Below, in pieces: positions 44,661 through 53,477 of a DNA stretch of 64,000 nt. Source of the DNA: Thalassospira povalilytica (GTDB taxonomy: Bacteria; Pseudomonadota; Alphaproteobacteria; Rhodospirillales; Thalassospiraceae). A program made the translations under genes and the position numbers. The DNA is taken from positions 62,001-126,000 of the forward strand of contig NZ_PGTS01000002.1 of the NCBI RefSeq assembly GCF_002844235.1. The letters run 5' to 3'. The notes under the pieces are model-generated. The model ran no database searches, was not told where the DNA came from, and saw nothing but the letters and a program-made list of their open reading frames with translations. Every line of letters starts with the position of its first letter. Position 1 is the stretch's first letter.

Positions 44661-45287
44661 TCACTGTTTTACAAAGGCAGAGCGGATCAAACCGATTCCG
44701 GCCGCTGCGAACAGCCCGGCAACCGCGCCATCGATCCAGCGCCGGGTTTTGCGATAAAGCGCCATCGCCCCCGATGTCGAAAAGACCAGCGCATAGAGCA
44801 TATAGATCGCAAGCCCCAGCACCATGCAGGTGCCGGTTGCCAGCATCACCTGGGCAGCAGACCCGCCATCATCAAGGCCAAGTGCCAGAACCGCCATCCA
44901 GGCAATCACGGCCTTGGGATTGGACAGGTTGAGAACCAGCCCGTGGCGGAAGCCGGGGTGACGCGTTGATTTGGGGGGCACAGACATATCGGCTTTTACC
45001 ATGGCAGAACGGGCCGACATCCATGCCAGCCACAGAAGATAAGCCCCGCCGACCAGCTTCAGAACCGAGAGCGCGTAGCTTGACGCCTGAAGGATCGCGC
45101 CAAGACCGGTTGCCGCCACCAATCCCCAAAAGGCCAGTCCGAGCGCAAGTCCGGCCCCGAAAAGTAGGCCCGATTTTCGCCCGGAATGCATCGAGATCGT
45201 CGCAACCGCAAGGGTCGCCGGCCCCGGCGATGCCGCGGCGATGAAGAAGGCAATGGCAATGGTCAGAAGACTGGTGAGATCAAACAT
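44661..45287 (-). CDS. LysE/RhtB family exporter
   Basis: A 208-residue membrane protein with five or six helices. The family motif AAASPGPATLAVATISMHSGRKSGL lies in the first loop and the LNLSNPKAVIAWMAVL motif in the fourth segment. LysE/RhtB proteins export amino acids or homoserine lactones. No terminator is evident. An Lrp-type regulator often sits by lysE genes; the one here is about 2.7 kb away and need not be linked. Confidence 0.93.
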   Translation of the reverse strand: MFDLTSLLTIAIAFFIAAASPGPATLAVATISMHSGRKSGLLFGAGLALGLAFWGLVAATGLGAILQASSYALSVLKLVGGAYLLWLAWMSARSAMVKADMSVPPKSTRHPGFRHGLVLNLSNPKAVIAWMAVLALGLDDGGSAAQVMLATGTCMVLGLAIYMLYALVFSTSGAMALYRKTRRWIDGAVAGLFAAAGIGLIRSAFVKQ

Positions 45288-45921
45288 GCCGGTTTCCTTT
45301 GTGCGGGCAATAAAGTTGCACGGATCGGAAATTTTGCAAAGGCCGCAAAGGGCGCAAAGGCGTGATCACAACGACCGGATGGTTGGAGCCAGACCGAACT
45401 GGTCATGGCAACAGGATGGATGATGACTGGTGATAAGGAACAGGGACTGGTTCGGGAAGATCGGGTTTCGCGTGCGCGAACCGGTCGGGATCATCAGCCT
45501 GTGGATAAGTGTGTGGATGGAAAGGCCGGTATAGGCGAATTTTTATAATTCCACCGCTATTTTTACGATCATCTGAAGAATGATCTATCCGTTGGTATCG
45601 GTTTTCGCAAAGTGACCTTTTTTCCAGTGTGGATATTGTGAAACTTTAGTTATCATTTAAAATCAAATGGTTGCGTCGATATTTTTACGCATTGGCGAAT
45701 TTGGTATTCCGAAAATCGCGACGGATGTCACAAAAATGAAATACGATTATTGCAAAATGATAGGTGCAAGGTCGGACAAAATTCAACGATGTGGATTTTT
45801 TGCCTGTGGTTGTCATGACAACCCGTCTTTTGTCTTGCCTTAATCTGTGCGACAAGAAATCTTCCGGTTGCCGGCACTGTTCGGCAAAACGCCCCAAATC
45901 AAGTCCAATTCCGAGGCCCAG
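45288..45921. other. A/T-rich intergenic region with DnaA-like boxes
   Basis: About 630 bp between two divergent genes. It carries a perfect DnaA box TGTGGATAA at 45500-45508 and near matches TGTGGATGG (45512-45520), TGTGGATAT (45628-45636) and TGTGGATTT (45790-45798), all in one direction. A/T-rich stretches at 45535-45575 and 45637-45700 repeat the short words TATTTTTACG and GGCGAATTT. No gene is credible here. Common oriC neighbours are absent. Confidence 0.55.
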
Positions 45922-47265
45922 ATGAACCGCACGCGCCGCTGGTTCGGCAAGGGGGATCGACGTGTTCTGTCACTGACCCTGCCGATCATTTTGTCCAATG
46001 CCACAGTTCCGTTGCTTGGCGCGGTTGATACGGCAGTGGTCGGTCATCTTGACAGCCCGCATTATATTGGTGCGGTTGCGGTCGGGGCGCTGATTTTTTC
46101 CTATGTGTTCTGGAGTTTCGGTTTCCTGCGCATGGCGACCACCGGGCTTGCGGCACAGGCCTATGGCCGGCGTGACCCCAACGGGGTGCGGGCGGTGTTT
46201 GCGCGCGCGGCCCTGATCGCCATGACTGCCGGGCTTGCGGTGATGATATTGCAATGGCCGATCATCGAGCTTGCGATGTCATTGATTGCGCCAACACCGG
46301 CGGTCGAGGCCGCCGCCCGTGACTATTTCCATGTGCGGATCTGGGCGTCACCGGCGACATTGATGCAATATTGCATGCTGGGTTGGTTGCTTGCGATGCG
46401 CGACAGCCGGGCGGTGTTCATTTTCCAGGTGGTGCTGAACTCGCTTAACATCGTTCTTGATATCCTGTTTGTGCAAGGGTTCGGCTGGGACGTCAAAGGG
46501 GTGGCTGGCGCGACGGTGATTGCCGATTATTCCGGCGTGGTTCTGGGCTGGTTTTTGATGCAGCCGCACCTGAAACGTCTGGGCGGCACATGGCGCGGGA
46601 TCGGGGTTCTTGATCGGGTGCAGCTTGCCAAGCTGATGAAGATCAATGGTGATATCTTTGTGCGCACCATGGCGCTGACATCGGCCTTTGCGCTGTTTAC
46701 CAGTTTCTCGGCCCGGTTTGGCGAGGTTACCCTTGCCGCCAATGCGGTGTTGCAGAACTTTTTGATGTTCGGGTCATTTGCCCTTGATGGGTTTGCCCAT
46801 GCCGCCGAAACCCTTGTCGGGCAGGCCTATGGGGCGGAGCGACGCAAACAGTTCCTGTGGGCGGTGCGCAAGACCACGATCTGGGGGATTGTATCAGCGG
46901 TGTGTATGGCGGCGATCTTTGCCGTGACCGGTCCGTGGATCATTGATGCCCTGACCAGCATCCCCGAGGTGCGCGAGGCGTCCTATACCTATTTGCTGTG
47001 GGCGGTCATTTTGCCGGTTACCGGGGTTCTGGGCTTTCAGTTTGACGGGGTGTTTCTGGGCGCGATGCAAACCAAGCACTGGCGCAACATGATGCTGGTA
47101 TCGGTGGGGATTTATGCGCTGATGGCGTGGGGGGCTGTTGCGATGGACAGCAACCATTTGCTGTGGGCGGCGTTTAACGCCTTTTTCCTGTTGCGCGGTC
47201 TGACACTGGCCGTTCTGTTCCCGACCATTATCCCGGACCGGCGTGTGGCGACGATGCGCGCGTAG
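45922..47265 (+). CDS. MATE family efflux transporter (DinF-like)
   Basis: A 447-residue protein with about 12 membrane helices in two MATE repeats. Each repeat opens with the usual loop: LTLPIILSNATVPLLGAVDTAVVGHLDS and, in the second, TAFALFTSFSARFGEVTLAANAVLQNFLMFGSFALDGFAHAAETLVGQAYG. This is the DinF/eukaryotic-like branch, which exports drugs or organic cations with Na+ or H+. ATG 45922 has GAGG 5 bp upstream. Confidence 0.94.
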   Translation: MNRTRRWFGKGDRRVLSLTLPIILSNATVPLLGAVDTAVVGHLDSPHYIGAVAVGALIFSYVFWSFGFLRMATTGLAAQAYGRRDPNGVRAVFARAALIAMTAGLAVMILQWPIIELAMSLIAPTPAVEAAARDYFHVRIWASPATLMQYCMLGWLLAMRDSRAVFIFQVVLNSLNIVLDILFVQGFGWDVKGVAGATVIADYSGVVLGWFLMQPHLKRLGGTWRGIGVLDRVQLAKLMKINGDIFVRTMALTSAFALFTSFSARFGEVTLAANAVLQNFLMFGSFALDGFAHAAETLVGQAYGAERRKQFLWAVRKTTIWGIVSAVCMAAIFAVTGPWIIDALTSIPEVREASYTYLLWAVILPVTGVLGFQFDGVFLGAMQTKHWRNMMLVSVGIYALMAWGAVAMDSNHLLWAAFNAFFLLRGLTLAVLFPTIIPDRRVATMRA

Positions 47266-47499
47266 CTGCGGGCATGATGCGCGTACACGGCTGGCGTTTC
47301 GACCTTGTGTCTTAAGGCCGGGTGCCCAAGTGCGCATTGTGTCCGCAGGGCAAAGCCAAAGCAGGGATGTTTTGCACCCGGGGGCGATGTGCCAGCCTGT
47401 ACGGGGATGACGGTGCCGGTTGGAACGGTCCGCCGTTTTGCGTCATTGCTTTGACAGCAGGCAGCCGTAAATCAGCGCTCGCAGGGCAGCAACCGCAGA

Positions 47500-47979
47500 T
47501 CAGTCGATGTCGGAAACCGGAAGGGTGGTGCTGTTTTTGACTTCATGCAGGGTGAAGCTTGATTTCATGTTGGCAACACCGGGAAGCTTCATCATCACTT
47601 CGGACAGGAAGCGCTGATAGGATGCAGGGTCGGGCACGACGATGCGCATCATGTAATCCTGATTGCCGACCATGGCATAGCAATCGACGATTTCCGGATG
47701 TTCCTGGACCGCGGTTTCAAAGCGACGGAGCGACGGTTCGTCATGCTGGGTCAGGGAGACGGTGACAAAGACATTCACGCCAAGATGAAGATGTGCCGGA
47801 TCAAGCAGGGCAACATATTTGCGGATCACGCCGCTTTCTTCGAGTTTGCGCAAACGCCGCAGACAGGGAGAAACAGACAGGCCGACCTTGTCAGCCAATT
47901 CGACCATCGAAATGCGACCGTCTTCCTGAATTTCACGAAGAATTTTGCGATCAATTGCGTCGAATCCGTTGCGCGCCAT
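47500..47979 (-). CDS. Lrp/AsnC family transcriptional regulator
   Basis: A 159-residue regulator. The N-terminal helix-turn-helix (DAIDRKILREIQEDGRISMVELADKVGLSVSPCLRRLRKLEESGVI) is followed by the RAM ligand-binding domain (NVFVTVSL, VDCYAMVGNQDYMMRIVVPD). These octamers respond to amino acids and control their metabolism or export. ATG 47979 lies 11 bp after AAGGAG; a GTG 12 bp upstream is too close to it. It is convergent with the MATE gene. Confidence 0.94.
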   Translation of the reverse strand: MARNGFDAIDRKILREIQEDGRISMVELADKVGLSVSPCLRRLRKLEESGVIRKYVALLDPAHLHLGVNVFVTVSLTQHDEPSLRRFETAVQEHPEIVDCYAMVGNQDYMMRIVVPDPASYQRFLSEVMMKLPGVANMKSSFTLHEVKNSTTLPVSDID

Positions 47980-48401
47980 AGCGTGCCACACTCCTTTGGG
48001 TCATAAACAGCGGGCTACAATTTGCCAAATTTCAGGCCCGATGTAAGTATTTTCTGCTGCGCGATAAGCCATGACTTCGGGTTTCTGTCAATGATTGCGT
48101 GATCGCGCATCGCATTTTTTACGGGCTGTCTGTGTATATGACAGAGGTGAAAGAGCCAAAGCAGCCATCTGCTTGATGCTTGCAAGATCAGATGAATGCA
48201 AGTATGTCCTTCAGTTCCTTGAAATGCTTGGCATAGACGGGCCGGACTGCTCGCAGTTGCAGCGGAACTTATCATTGCCGTGCCCGGTCTGAACAGTATA
48301 GTATAATCGTACCAATTTACTTATTTTGATTGTGGTTATTCTCCTGATCCGACGCCGGGAGAGGTTGGCACGGCCAACCACGTTACTGAAAGGCATACAA
48401 G
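47980..48401. other. Divergent intergenic region before the GNAT gene
   Basis: About 420 bp between the Lrp and GNAT genes. The right part is A/T rich and contains the promoter candidate at 48275-48302. No gene is credible. Confidence 0.5.
48275..48307 (+). promoter_or_regulatory. Candidate promoter of the GNAT-rrf2 operon
   Basis: TTGCCG at 48275-48280 and TATAGT at 48297-48302 are 16 bp apart, and a TATAAT overlaps at 48302-48307. The position is about 95 bp before the GTG start. Confidence 0.4.
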
Positions 48402-48899
48402 GTGGACGCTGCGCAAAATGCACCGGGATATAACCTGGTTACGATTGGCGAGCATAAAATCAATATCCGTCCGGCAGTCCTTGAAGATCTGCCAAATGTT
48501 GTCGATCTGGATGACCGGACAACAGGTTTGCGCAAGCCTGATTATTGGGACGATCTGTTTACCCGGTATGGCAACCGCAAGGATTCCCGGTTTTTCCTGA
48601 TTGCAGAAGAAGGCAGCACGCTGCTGGGCTGTATTTTCGGTGAAGTGCGGTCGTGGGAATTCAATTCCGTGCCGTGTGGCTGGGTCGGTACCGTCAGTGT
48701 CGAACCGGATCTGCGCATGGGCGGGATCGGCACCATTCTTTATAAGGAAATCTGCCGGTGTTTCCGCAAGGCGGGTGTGACCAAGGTCCGCACCATGATC
48801 CCGCGCGATGCCACCGACCTGATGTCATTCTTCCGATCCCAGGGCATGATGGCCGGACCGTTCATCCAGCTTGAGACCGATATGGAAGAGGGGGCCTAA
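48402..48899 (+). CDS. GNAT family N-acetyltransferase
   Basis: A 165-residue acetyltransferase. The acetyl-CoA region is VGTVSVEPDLRMGGIGTILYKEICRCFRKAGV, with an R-x-x-G-x-G-type loop (RMGGIGT) and the preceding beta strand. The N-terminus has the NIRPAVLEDLPNVVDLD start of GNAT domains. The acceptor is unknown. It begins at GTG 48402 with AAAGG 8 bp upstream. The Rrf2 gene follows 3 bp after its stop, so the two are co-expressed and may be functionally linked. Confidence 0.92.
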   Translation: MDAAQNAPGYNLVTIGEHKINIRPAVLEDLPNVVDLDDRTTGLRKPDYWDDLFTRYGNRKDSRFFLIAEEGSTLLGCIFGEVRSWEFNSVPCGWVGTVSVEPDLRMGGIGTILYKEICRCFRKAGVTKVRTMIPRDATDLMSFFRSQGMMAGPFIQLETDMEEGA

Positions 48900-48902
48900 G
48901 CC

Positions 48903-49349
48903 ATGATGTCCTTGCAAAAGGCAACCCTGTTTGCCCTCTATGCCGTGCTTGAACTGGCAGAAGATACCGACCGTCAGCTTTCGGCGTCCGAAATTGCCGA
49001 ACGGTACAATATTTCCACCAACCATCTGGCAAAGGTTCTGCGTGATCTTGGCCGGGCGGGGCTTGTTGAATCGGTGCGTGGTGCCGGGGGCGGATATCGT
49101 TTTTGTGGCAATGCCAAGCGCACGACGCTTCTTGACGTAGTGCAGCTGTTTGAGGAGGTCGGTACCGGCCCGTCCAACAGCATTGTGCAAAATACCAATG
49201 CCGGGGCGGCACTGTCGCTGGTGATGGACGAGATCGAGGAAATCACCCACGCGACGCTGTTGTCGATCACGATCGAAACCATGCTCAAACTGATGCGCAA
49301 GCGTCGCCCGGAAAAGCCGACATCAACCGGATTGTTCCGCGCGGTCTGA
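48903..49349 (+). CDS. Rrf2 family transcriptional regulator, no cluster cysteines
   Basis: A 148-residue Rrf2 protein. The winged-helix part is MMSLQKATLFALYAVLELAED, SASEIAERYNISTNHLAKVLRDLGRAGLVESVRGAGGGYRF. The three clustered Cys that bind Fe-S in IscR, NsrR or RsrR are missing; one Cys only is present (RFCGN). A non-cluster mode of sensing is therefore likely. It shares an operon with the GNAT gene and ends before a bidirectional terminator. Confidence 0.92.
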   Translation: MMSLQKATLFALYAVLELAEDTDRQLSASEIAERYNISTNHLAKVLRDLGRAGLVESVRGAGGGYRFCGNAKRTTLLDVVQLFEEVGTGPSNSIVQNTNAGAALSLVMDEIEEITHATLLSITIETMLKLMRKRRPEKPTSTGLFRAV

Positions 49350-49382
49350 TTGCAGAAGCCGGGCACCGTTTCCAGATAGAAA

Positions 49383-49412
49383 AAAGGCCGTCAGAATGTT
49401 CTGACGGCCTTT
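49383..49412. terminator. Bidirectional terminator between rrf2 and the helicase gene
   Basis: A perfect 14-bp stem, AAAGGCCGTCAGAA with TTCTGACGGCCTTT, with A-rich sequence before and T-rich sequence after, serves both converging genes. Confidence 0.93.
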
Positions 49413-49432
49413 TGTTTGGGGATGTCGCAAGC

Positions 49433-51331
49433 CTAGCTTTCGCTGGTGGCCGGGGCAGCGGGTTCTGCTGCTGGCGCGGTGCTTTCGGCGGTGTCGCTGC
49501 TGACGGCCTTGGGGGCTGCTTTTTTGCGCGGGCGACGCGGGCTGCGTTTCTTTCCTGCGGTCTTGGCCGGGGCCGGTGCGGCGTCTGCTTCGACCGGTGC
49601 CGGCGCAGCGTCTGCTTTGGCCTCTACCGGGGCGTCGATCGGTGCATCAACCGCAGTTGGTGCAGCTTCTTCTGCCGGCTTGTCATCGGTTTTCTTTTTC
49701 GCGCTACGACGCGGCGATTTGGCACGCGTGGTCTTTTCCGACTTGGCGTCAGACTTGGCGGCCGATTTCGTCGCGGTTTTGCGTTTGGTGGTCTTTTTCG
49801 GTGCTTCTTCTTCTGCCTCAGGCTTTTTGCCAAGGCTTGAAGCCGGAACCGCCGTCAACAGGAAGGACGGAACATGATCGCCAAAACCGATGACCGGCTT
49901 GTCATCGCGGTCATCGCGATCGCGCCGGTGGTTGCGGTTATTGTTGCGATCATTGCGGTCACTGCGATCGTTTCGGTCATTGCGATCAAAGCGCTCATTG
50001 CTGCCCCTTGTGTCGCGGGCAGGGGCTTTGTTCTGATCGGCATCCTTTGTGGCGGCGGGCTGGGCCGGGGTTTCCGGCTGTGCCTTGGCGGTGTCGCCAT
50101 TGCCACGGTCATTTGATTTTGCCGAACGGGCCGGTTTGTCATCACGCGTATTGGACTTGCGGCTTTTCTTGTTACGCCGTTTTTTGCCGGTAAAGTCCAG
50201 CTCAAGCGTTTCAATGCCGTCAAGTTCGGTCAGCGGAATGTCTTTGTTGATCGTCTTGTGGATGGCTGCGACCAGTTTGCCGTCTTCGGGCACGGCAAGG
50301 GTGAAGGCCTTGCCATCGCGACCCGCACGACCGGTACGGCCGGTACGGTGGACGTAATCTTCGGCGTTGAACGGAACGTCGAAGTTAAAGACGTGCGAAA
50401 CATCGGCGATATCGATCCCGCGCGCAGCAACGTCAGAGCAGACCAGCAGGGTGATCTCGCCCGATTTGAACTTTGCCAGCGTTTCGGTACGTTCGCTTTG
50501 TGCCATGTCGCCATGCATGCGCCCGGCATTGAAGCCGTGCTTGGTCAGCGACTTGTAAAGGATATCAACGTCTTTTTTGCGGTTACAGAACACAAAGGCG
50601 TTTTTGACATTTTCCTGGCGGATCAACTGACGAAGTGCTTCGCGCTTGTCAAAGTCATCAAGGACCAGAAGTTTGTGTTCAACCGTTGCGGCCATGCTGG
50701 ATGGCGGGGCGACGGTGATTTCCTTGGGATTGGACAGGAACTTGTCGGCAAGGCGACGGATTTCCTTGGGCATGGTCGCCGAGAAGAAAAGCGTCTGGCG
50801 CTGCTTGGGCAGCATATTGACGATCTTTTCGATGTCGGGGATGAAGCCCATGTCGAGCATACGGTCGGCTTCGTCAATCACCAGCAATTTGCAATCAGAC
50901 AGAAGCAGCTTGCCACGTTCAAAGGTATCGATCAGGCGGCCCGGCGTCGCGATGATGACATCTGCGCCCTTTTCCAGGATTTTGCCCTGTTCGGCGGCGG
51001 ACTCGCCCCCGATGATCAATGCCTTCGACAGGGACATGTATTTGCCATAGGTGTCGAAGTTTGCCGCAACCTGGGTCGCAAGTTCGCGGGTCGGTTCCAG
51101 AATGATGGAACGCGGCATACGCATACGCGCGCGGCCGTGATGCAGGATATCAAGCATCGGCAGGGTGAAGCTGGCCGTTTTACCCGTGCCCGTCTGTGCA
51201 CAGCCCAGAATGTCGCGTGCCATCAGCACCGACGGGATAGCTTGAGCCTGGATCGGGGTTGGGGTGTCGTAGCCGGCGTCTGCAACGGCTTTGAGGATAT
51301 CTTCGCTCAGACCGAGATCGGCGAAATTCAT
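49433..51331 (-). CDS. DEAD-box RNA helicase (RhlE-like) with long disordered tail
   Basis: A 632-residue RNA helicase. Motifs in order: Q motif TPTPIQAQAIP, I AQTGTGKT, Ia PTRELATQ, Ib TPGRL, II DEAD, III SAT, V ARGID and VI HRTGRTGRAG, all in the first 380 residues. The last 250 residues are disordered: a basic patch, a DRNDRNDRSDRNDRNN repeat rich in Arg/Asp/Asn, and a Lys/Ala/Pro tail. Such tails bind RNA and promote condensate formation. It unwinds RNA in ribosome assembly or decay. Exact subfamily name is uncertain. Confidence 0.94.
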   Translation of the reverse strand: MNFADLGLSEDILKAVADAGYDTPTPIQAQAIPSVLMARDILGCAQTGTGKTASFTLPMLDILHHGRARMRMPRSIILEPTRELATQVAANFDTYGKYMSLSKALIIGGESAAEQGKILEKGADVIIATPGRLIDTFERGKLLLSDCKLLVIDEADRMLDMGFIPDIEKIVNMLPKQRQTLFFSATMPKEIRRLADKFLSNPKEITVAPPSSMAATVEHKLLVLDDFDKREALRQLIRQENVKNAFVFCNRKKDVDILYKSLTKHGFNAGRMHGDMAQSERTETLAKFKSGEITLLVCSDVAARGIDIADVSHVFNFDVPFNAEDYVHRTGRTGRAGRDGKAFTLAVPEDGKLVAAIHKTINKDIPLTELDGIETLELDFTGKKRRNKKSRKSNTRDDKPARSAKSNDRGNGDTAKAQPETPAQPAATKDADQNKAPARDTRGSNERFDRNDRNDRSDRNDRNNNRNHRRDRDDRDDKPVIGFGDHVPSFLLTAVPASSLGKKPEAEEEAPKKTTKRKTATKSAAKSDAKSEKTTRAKSPRRSAKKKTDDKPAEEAAPTAVDAPIDAPVEAKADAAPAPVEADAAPAPAKTAGKKRSPRRPRKKAAPKAVSSDTAESTAPAAEPAAPATSES

Positions 51332-51536
51332 ATGGTTCGTTTTCCCGCAATAGAATGCGTTAAGTGAAGCGGATATGCAAAAATCAGTTTGGGTCGTAAA
51401 GCTAACCCTGAATTAAGTCAAGAAAAACGCCGCAAAATTCGCTTCGAAAACCGATAAACACCCTGTTGAGAGGCTTGTTTGCAACAATTTGGCAGCGTAA
51501 CCTGTCAAAATAACAATCACACATGGGAGAAAAGCC

Positions 51537-52103
51537 GTGCTGATGGATGCGACACGCGCAAGTTTGCTGGTTATCGATGTTCAGGAAAAGCTTTATCCGG
51601 CATGTCAGGAGCCCGAACAGATCATTGCCAATTGCTGTTTCCTGATCAAATGTGCCAACCGGCTTGGCGTGCCCGTGATTGTCACCGAACAATATCCCAA
51701 GGGGCTTGGCCATACGGCAAAGCCCATTCTGGATCTGGTGGAAAAACCCGGTGATGTTGCCGATGGCGGCAATGTGGTTGCCAAGGTGGCGTTTTCGGCA
51801 ATCCCGGCAGATGGCTTTATCGAAAAAATGGAAGAAAATCCGGGCCGTGACCAGGTGGTGGTGATCGGCATGGAAACCCATGTTTGTGTGCTTCAGACGG
51901 TGCTGGAGCTTCTTGAACGCGGACGCGAGGTCTATGTGGTTGCCGATGCGGTGACATCGCGCAGCACCCAGGACAAGATTTTCGGGCTTGAACGCATGCG
52001 CGATGCCGGGGCAAAGATCGTCACCCGCGAAAGCGTGATGTTTGAATGGCTGCGCGTTGCCGGCACCCCGGAATTCAAGGAATTGAGTGCGCTGATCAAA
52101 TGA
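51537..52103 (+). CDS. Isochorismatase-family cysteine hydrolase (ISOC/YcaC-like)
   Basis: A 188-residue hydrolase with an intact triad: Asp14 (LLVIDVQEKL), Lys83 (VAKVAFSA) and Cys117 (GMETHVCVLQT). It is close to the ISOC1/ISOC2 and YcaC type of unknown substrate. Start is GTG 51537, 7 bp after GGGAG. Its stop overlaps the next start by 4 bp (ATGA), so the alpha/beta hydrolase is translationally coupled and the two may act in sequence. This copy contrasts with the Ser-substituted relative at 28620. Confidence 0.92.
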   Translation: MLMDATRASLLVIDVQEKLYPACQEPEQIIANCCFLIKCANRLGVPVIVTEQYPKGLGHTAKPILDLVEKPGDVADGGNVVAKVAFSAIPADGFIEKMEENPGRDQVVVIGMETHVCVLQTVLELLERGREVYVVADAVTSRSTQDKIFGLERMRDAGAKIVTRESVMFEWLRVAGTPEFKELSALIK

Positions 52104-52861
52104 CATCCGGACCGGATCAGGATTTCGGGCACGCCGGCATGGATGGCGTGCCCGTTGTGTTTTTATCAGGAATGCTGGCCGATCAGCGGATGTGGGAGCC
52201 GGCAATTGCGGCCTATGGCCGGGTTGAAATGAACGGCAAACCTGCGATCCGTCCACTTCATTTTGATCTGCTTGATCAGGACAGTGTGGCAGCGATGGCG
52301 CGTGCGGTTCTTGATGTTGCGCCAGACCGGTTTGCGCTGGTGGGGATGTCGATGGGCGGCTATGTCGCCTTTGAAATCCTGCGTCAGGCGAAAGCGCGCG
52401 TCAGTCATCTGATGCTGGTTAATACCCGGGCAACAGCCGATACAGAGGCAGTCAAACGCCGTCGTGTCCTTCTTGCCCGGATTGCCGGGCGCGCGCAGCG
52501 TTTTGTCGGGATCAATGACACGTTGCTTGACGAGATGATCCATCCCGATAATCGCAGCAATGACGCCTTGATCCGGCTTCTGGGCGATATGGCCGAGCAG
52601 GCCGGAGCGGAGGTCTTTCTGCGTCAAAGCATTGCGGTTGCCCATCGCCCCGACAGTCAGGGGACGCTTGCCAGGATTGATATCCCGAGCTGTGTGATGT
52701 CGGGCGAAGCCGATCAGGTGATCAGCCCGGAAAGCCACCGGGATATGGCCAACCGGATTGCCGGCGCAGATTATCACGAGGTCGCCGGGGCAGGGCATTA
52801 TGTGCCGCTTGAACAGCCCGCGATTTTTGCCCGTGCTTTGGTTGACCTTCTTCTACGGTAG
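52100..52861 (+). CDS. Alpha/beta fold hydrolase
   Basis: A 253-residue alpha/beta hydrolase. The nucleophile elbow is ALVGMSMGGYVAFEIL, the Asp is in SGEADQVISPE and the catalytic His in VAGAGHYVPLEQPA. An N-terminal VVFLSGMLADQRMWEPA takes the oxyanion role with SGM in place of HG. The start at 52100 overlaps the upstream hydrolase by 4 bp. Substrate is unknown; the family includes esterases and carbon-carbon hydrolases. Confidence 0.92.
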   Translation: MTSGPDQDFGHAGMDGVPVVFLSGMLADQRMWEPAIAAYGRVEMNGKPAIRPLHFDLLDQDSVAAMARAVLDVAPDRFALVGMSMGGYVAFEILRQAKARVSHLMLVNTRATADTEAVKRRRVLLARIAGRAQRFVGINDTLLDEMIHPDNRSNDALIRLLGDMAEQAGAEVFLRQSIAVAHRPDSQGTLARIDIPSCVMSGEADQVISPESHRDMANRIAGADYHEVAGAGHYVPLEQPAIFARALVDLLLR

Positions 52862-52871
52862 GGCGGCATTT

Positions 52872-53429
52872 TTATATGTTACGAGCAACCCATTCTTCGA
52901 GCGTTGCCCGGATCGACTGATCGGCTGGCTGTTCACGGGTGAAAGCCCACCATATATGTGCTCCTTGCCATGTGCTGGCCATTTGCCAGCCAAGCTTTTT
53001 TCCCTCTTCGGGGTGGTCTGACAGGCGGCGGCCAAGGATTGCGGCAAGGTGATGTCCCCAAGCCGCGCCGCGTGCGCGAAGTTGCGGGTTGCAAATGTCT
53101 TCATGCAGAACCAGCAAGCCGTTGGTGCTGTCCCGGTCTGCCGTTTCCGGGGGCATCAGGCGCAGTAGAATTTCGATTGCGCCATTGGGATCAAGTGCTT
53201 CTTCCTGATCCGCAGCATGCGTTTCAGCATCTAGGCGGTCCCAAGCCCGGAGCAATGTTGCAACGAGCAGAGCATCACGCGTGCCATAGCGTTGCACAAG
53301 TGTCGCTGGTGAGAGATTGCAGGCTTTTGATGCCCGGGCAAATGTCAGGTTTGACGGTCCGGTTTCAAGCACGGTTTCAAAGATGGTGTCGAGCACCTGA
53401 TCGTCGGGAATTGTCTTGTTTCTTGCCAT
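52872..53429 (-). CDS. TetR/AcrR family transcriptional regulator
   Basis: A 185-residue regulator with an atypical but recognisable TetR helix-turn-helix (FARASKACNLSPATLVQRYGTRDALLVATLLRAW). The Trp-rich C-terminal half (WGHHLAAIL, WQMASTWQGAHIWWAF) is the ligand domain. It is divergent from the DHFR-fold reductase, and the 48-bp gap holds two TTTATAAA palindromes, so it probably represses both genes. Its gene ends 11 bp from the upstream hydrolase, tail to tail. Confidence 0.88.
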   Translation of the reverse strand: MARNKTIPDDQVLDTIFETVLETGPSNLTFARASKACNLSPATLVQRYGTRDALLVATLLRAWDRLDAETHAADQEEALDPNGAIEILLRLMPPETADRDSTNGLLVLHEDICNPQLRARGAAWGHHLAAILGRRLSDHPEEGKKLGWQMASTWQGAHIWWAFTREQPADQSIRATLEEWVARNI

Positions 53430-53433
53430 GATT

Positions 53434-53461
53434 ATTTATAAACGTATATTTATTTATAAAT
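53434..53461. promoter_or_regulatory. Operator in the tetR / reductase divergent gap
   Basis: Two exact TTTATAAA palindromes at 53435-53442 and 53453-53460, 18 bp apart, flank CGTATATTTA. The whole gap is A/T rich and must hold both promoters. Confidence 0.6.
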
Positions 53462-53477
53462 CAATGGAGATTTGGTC

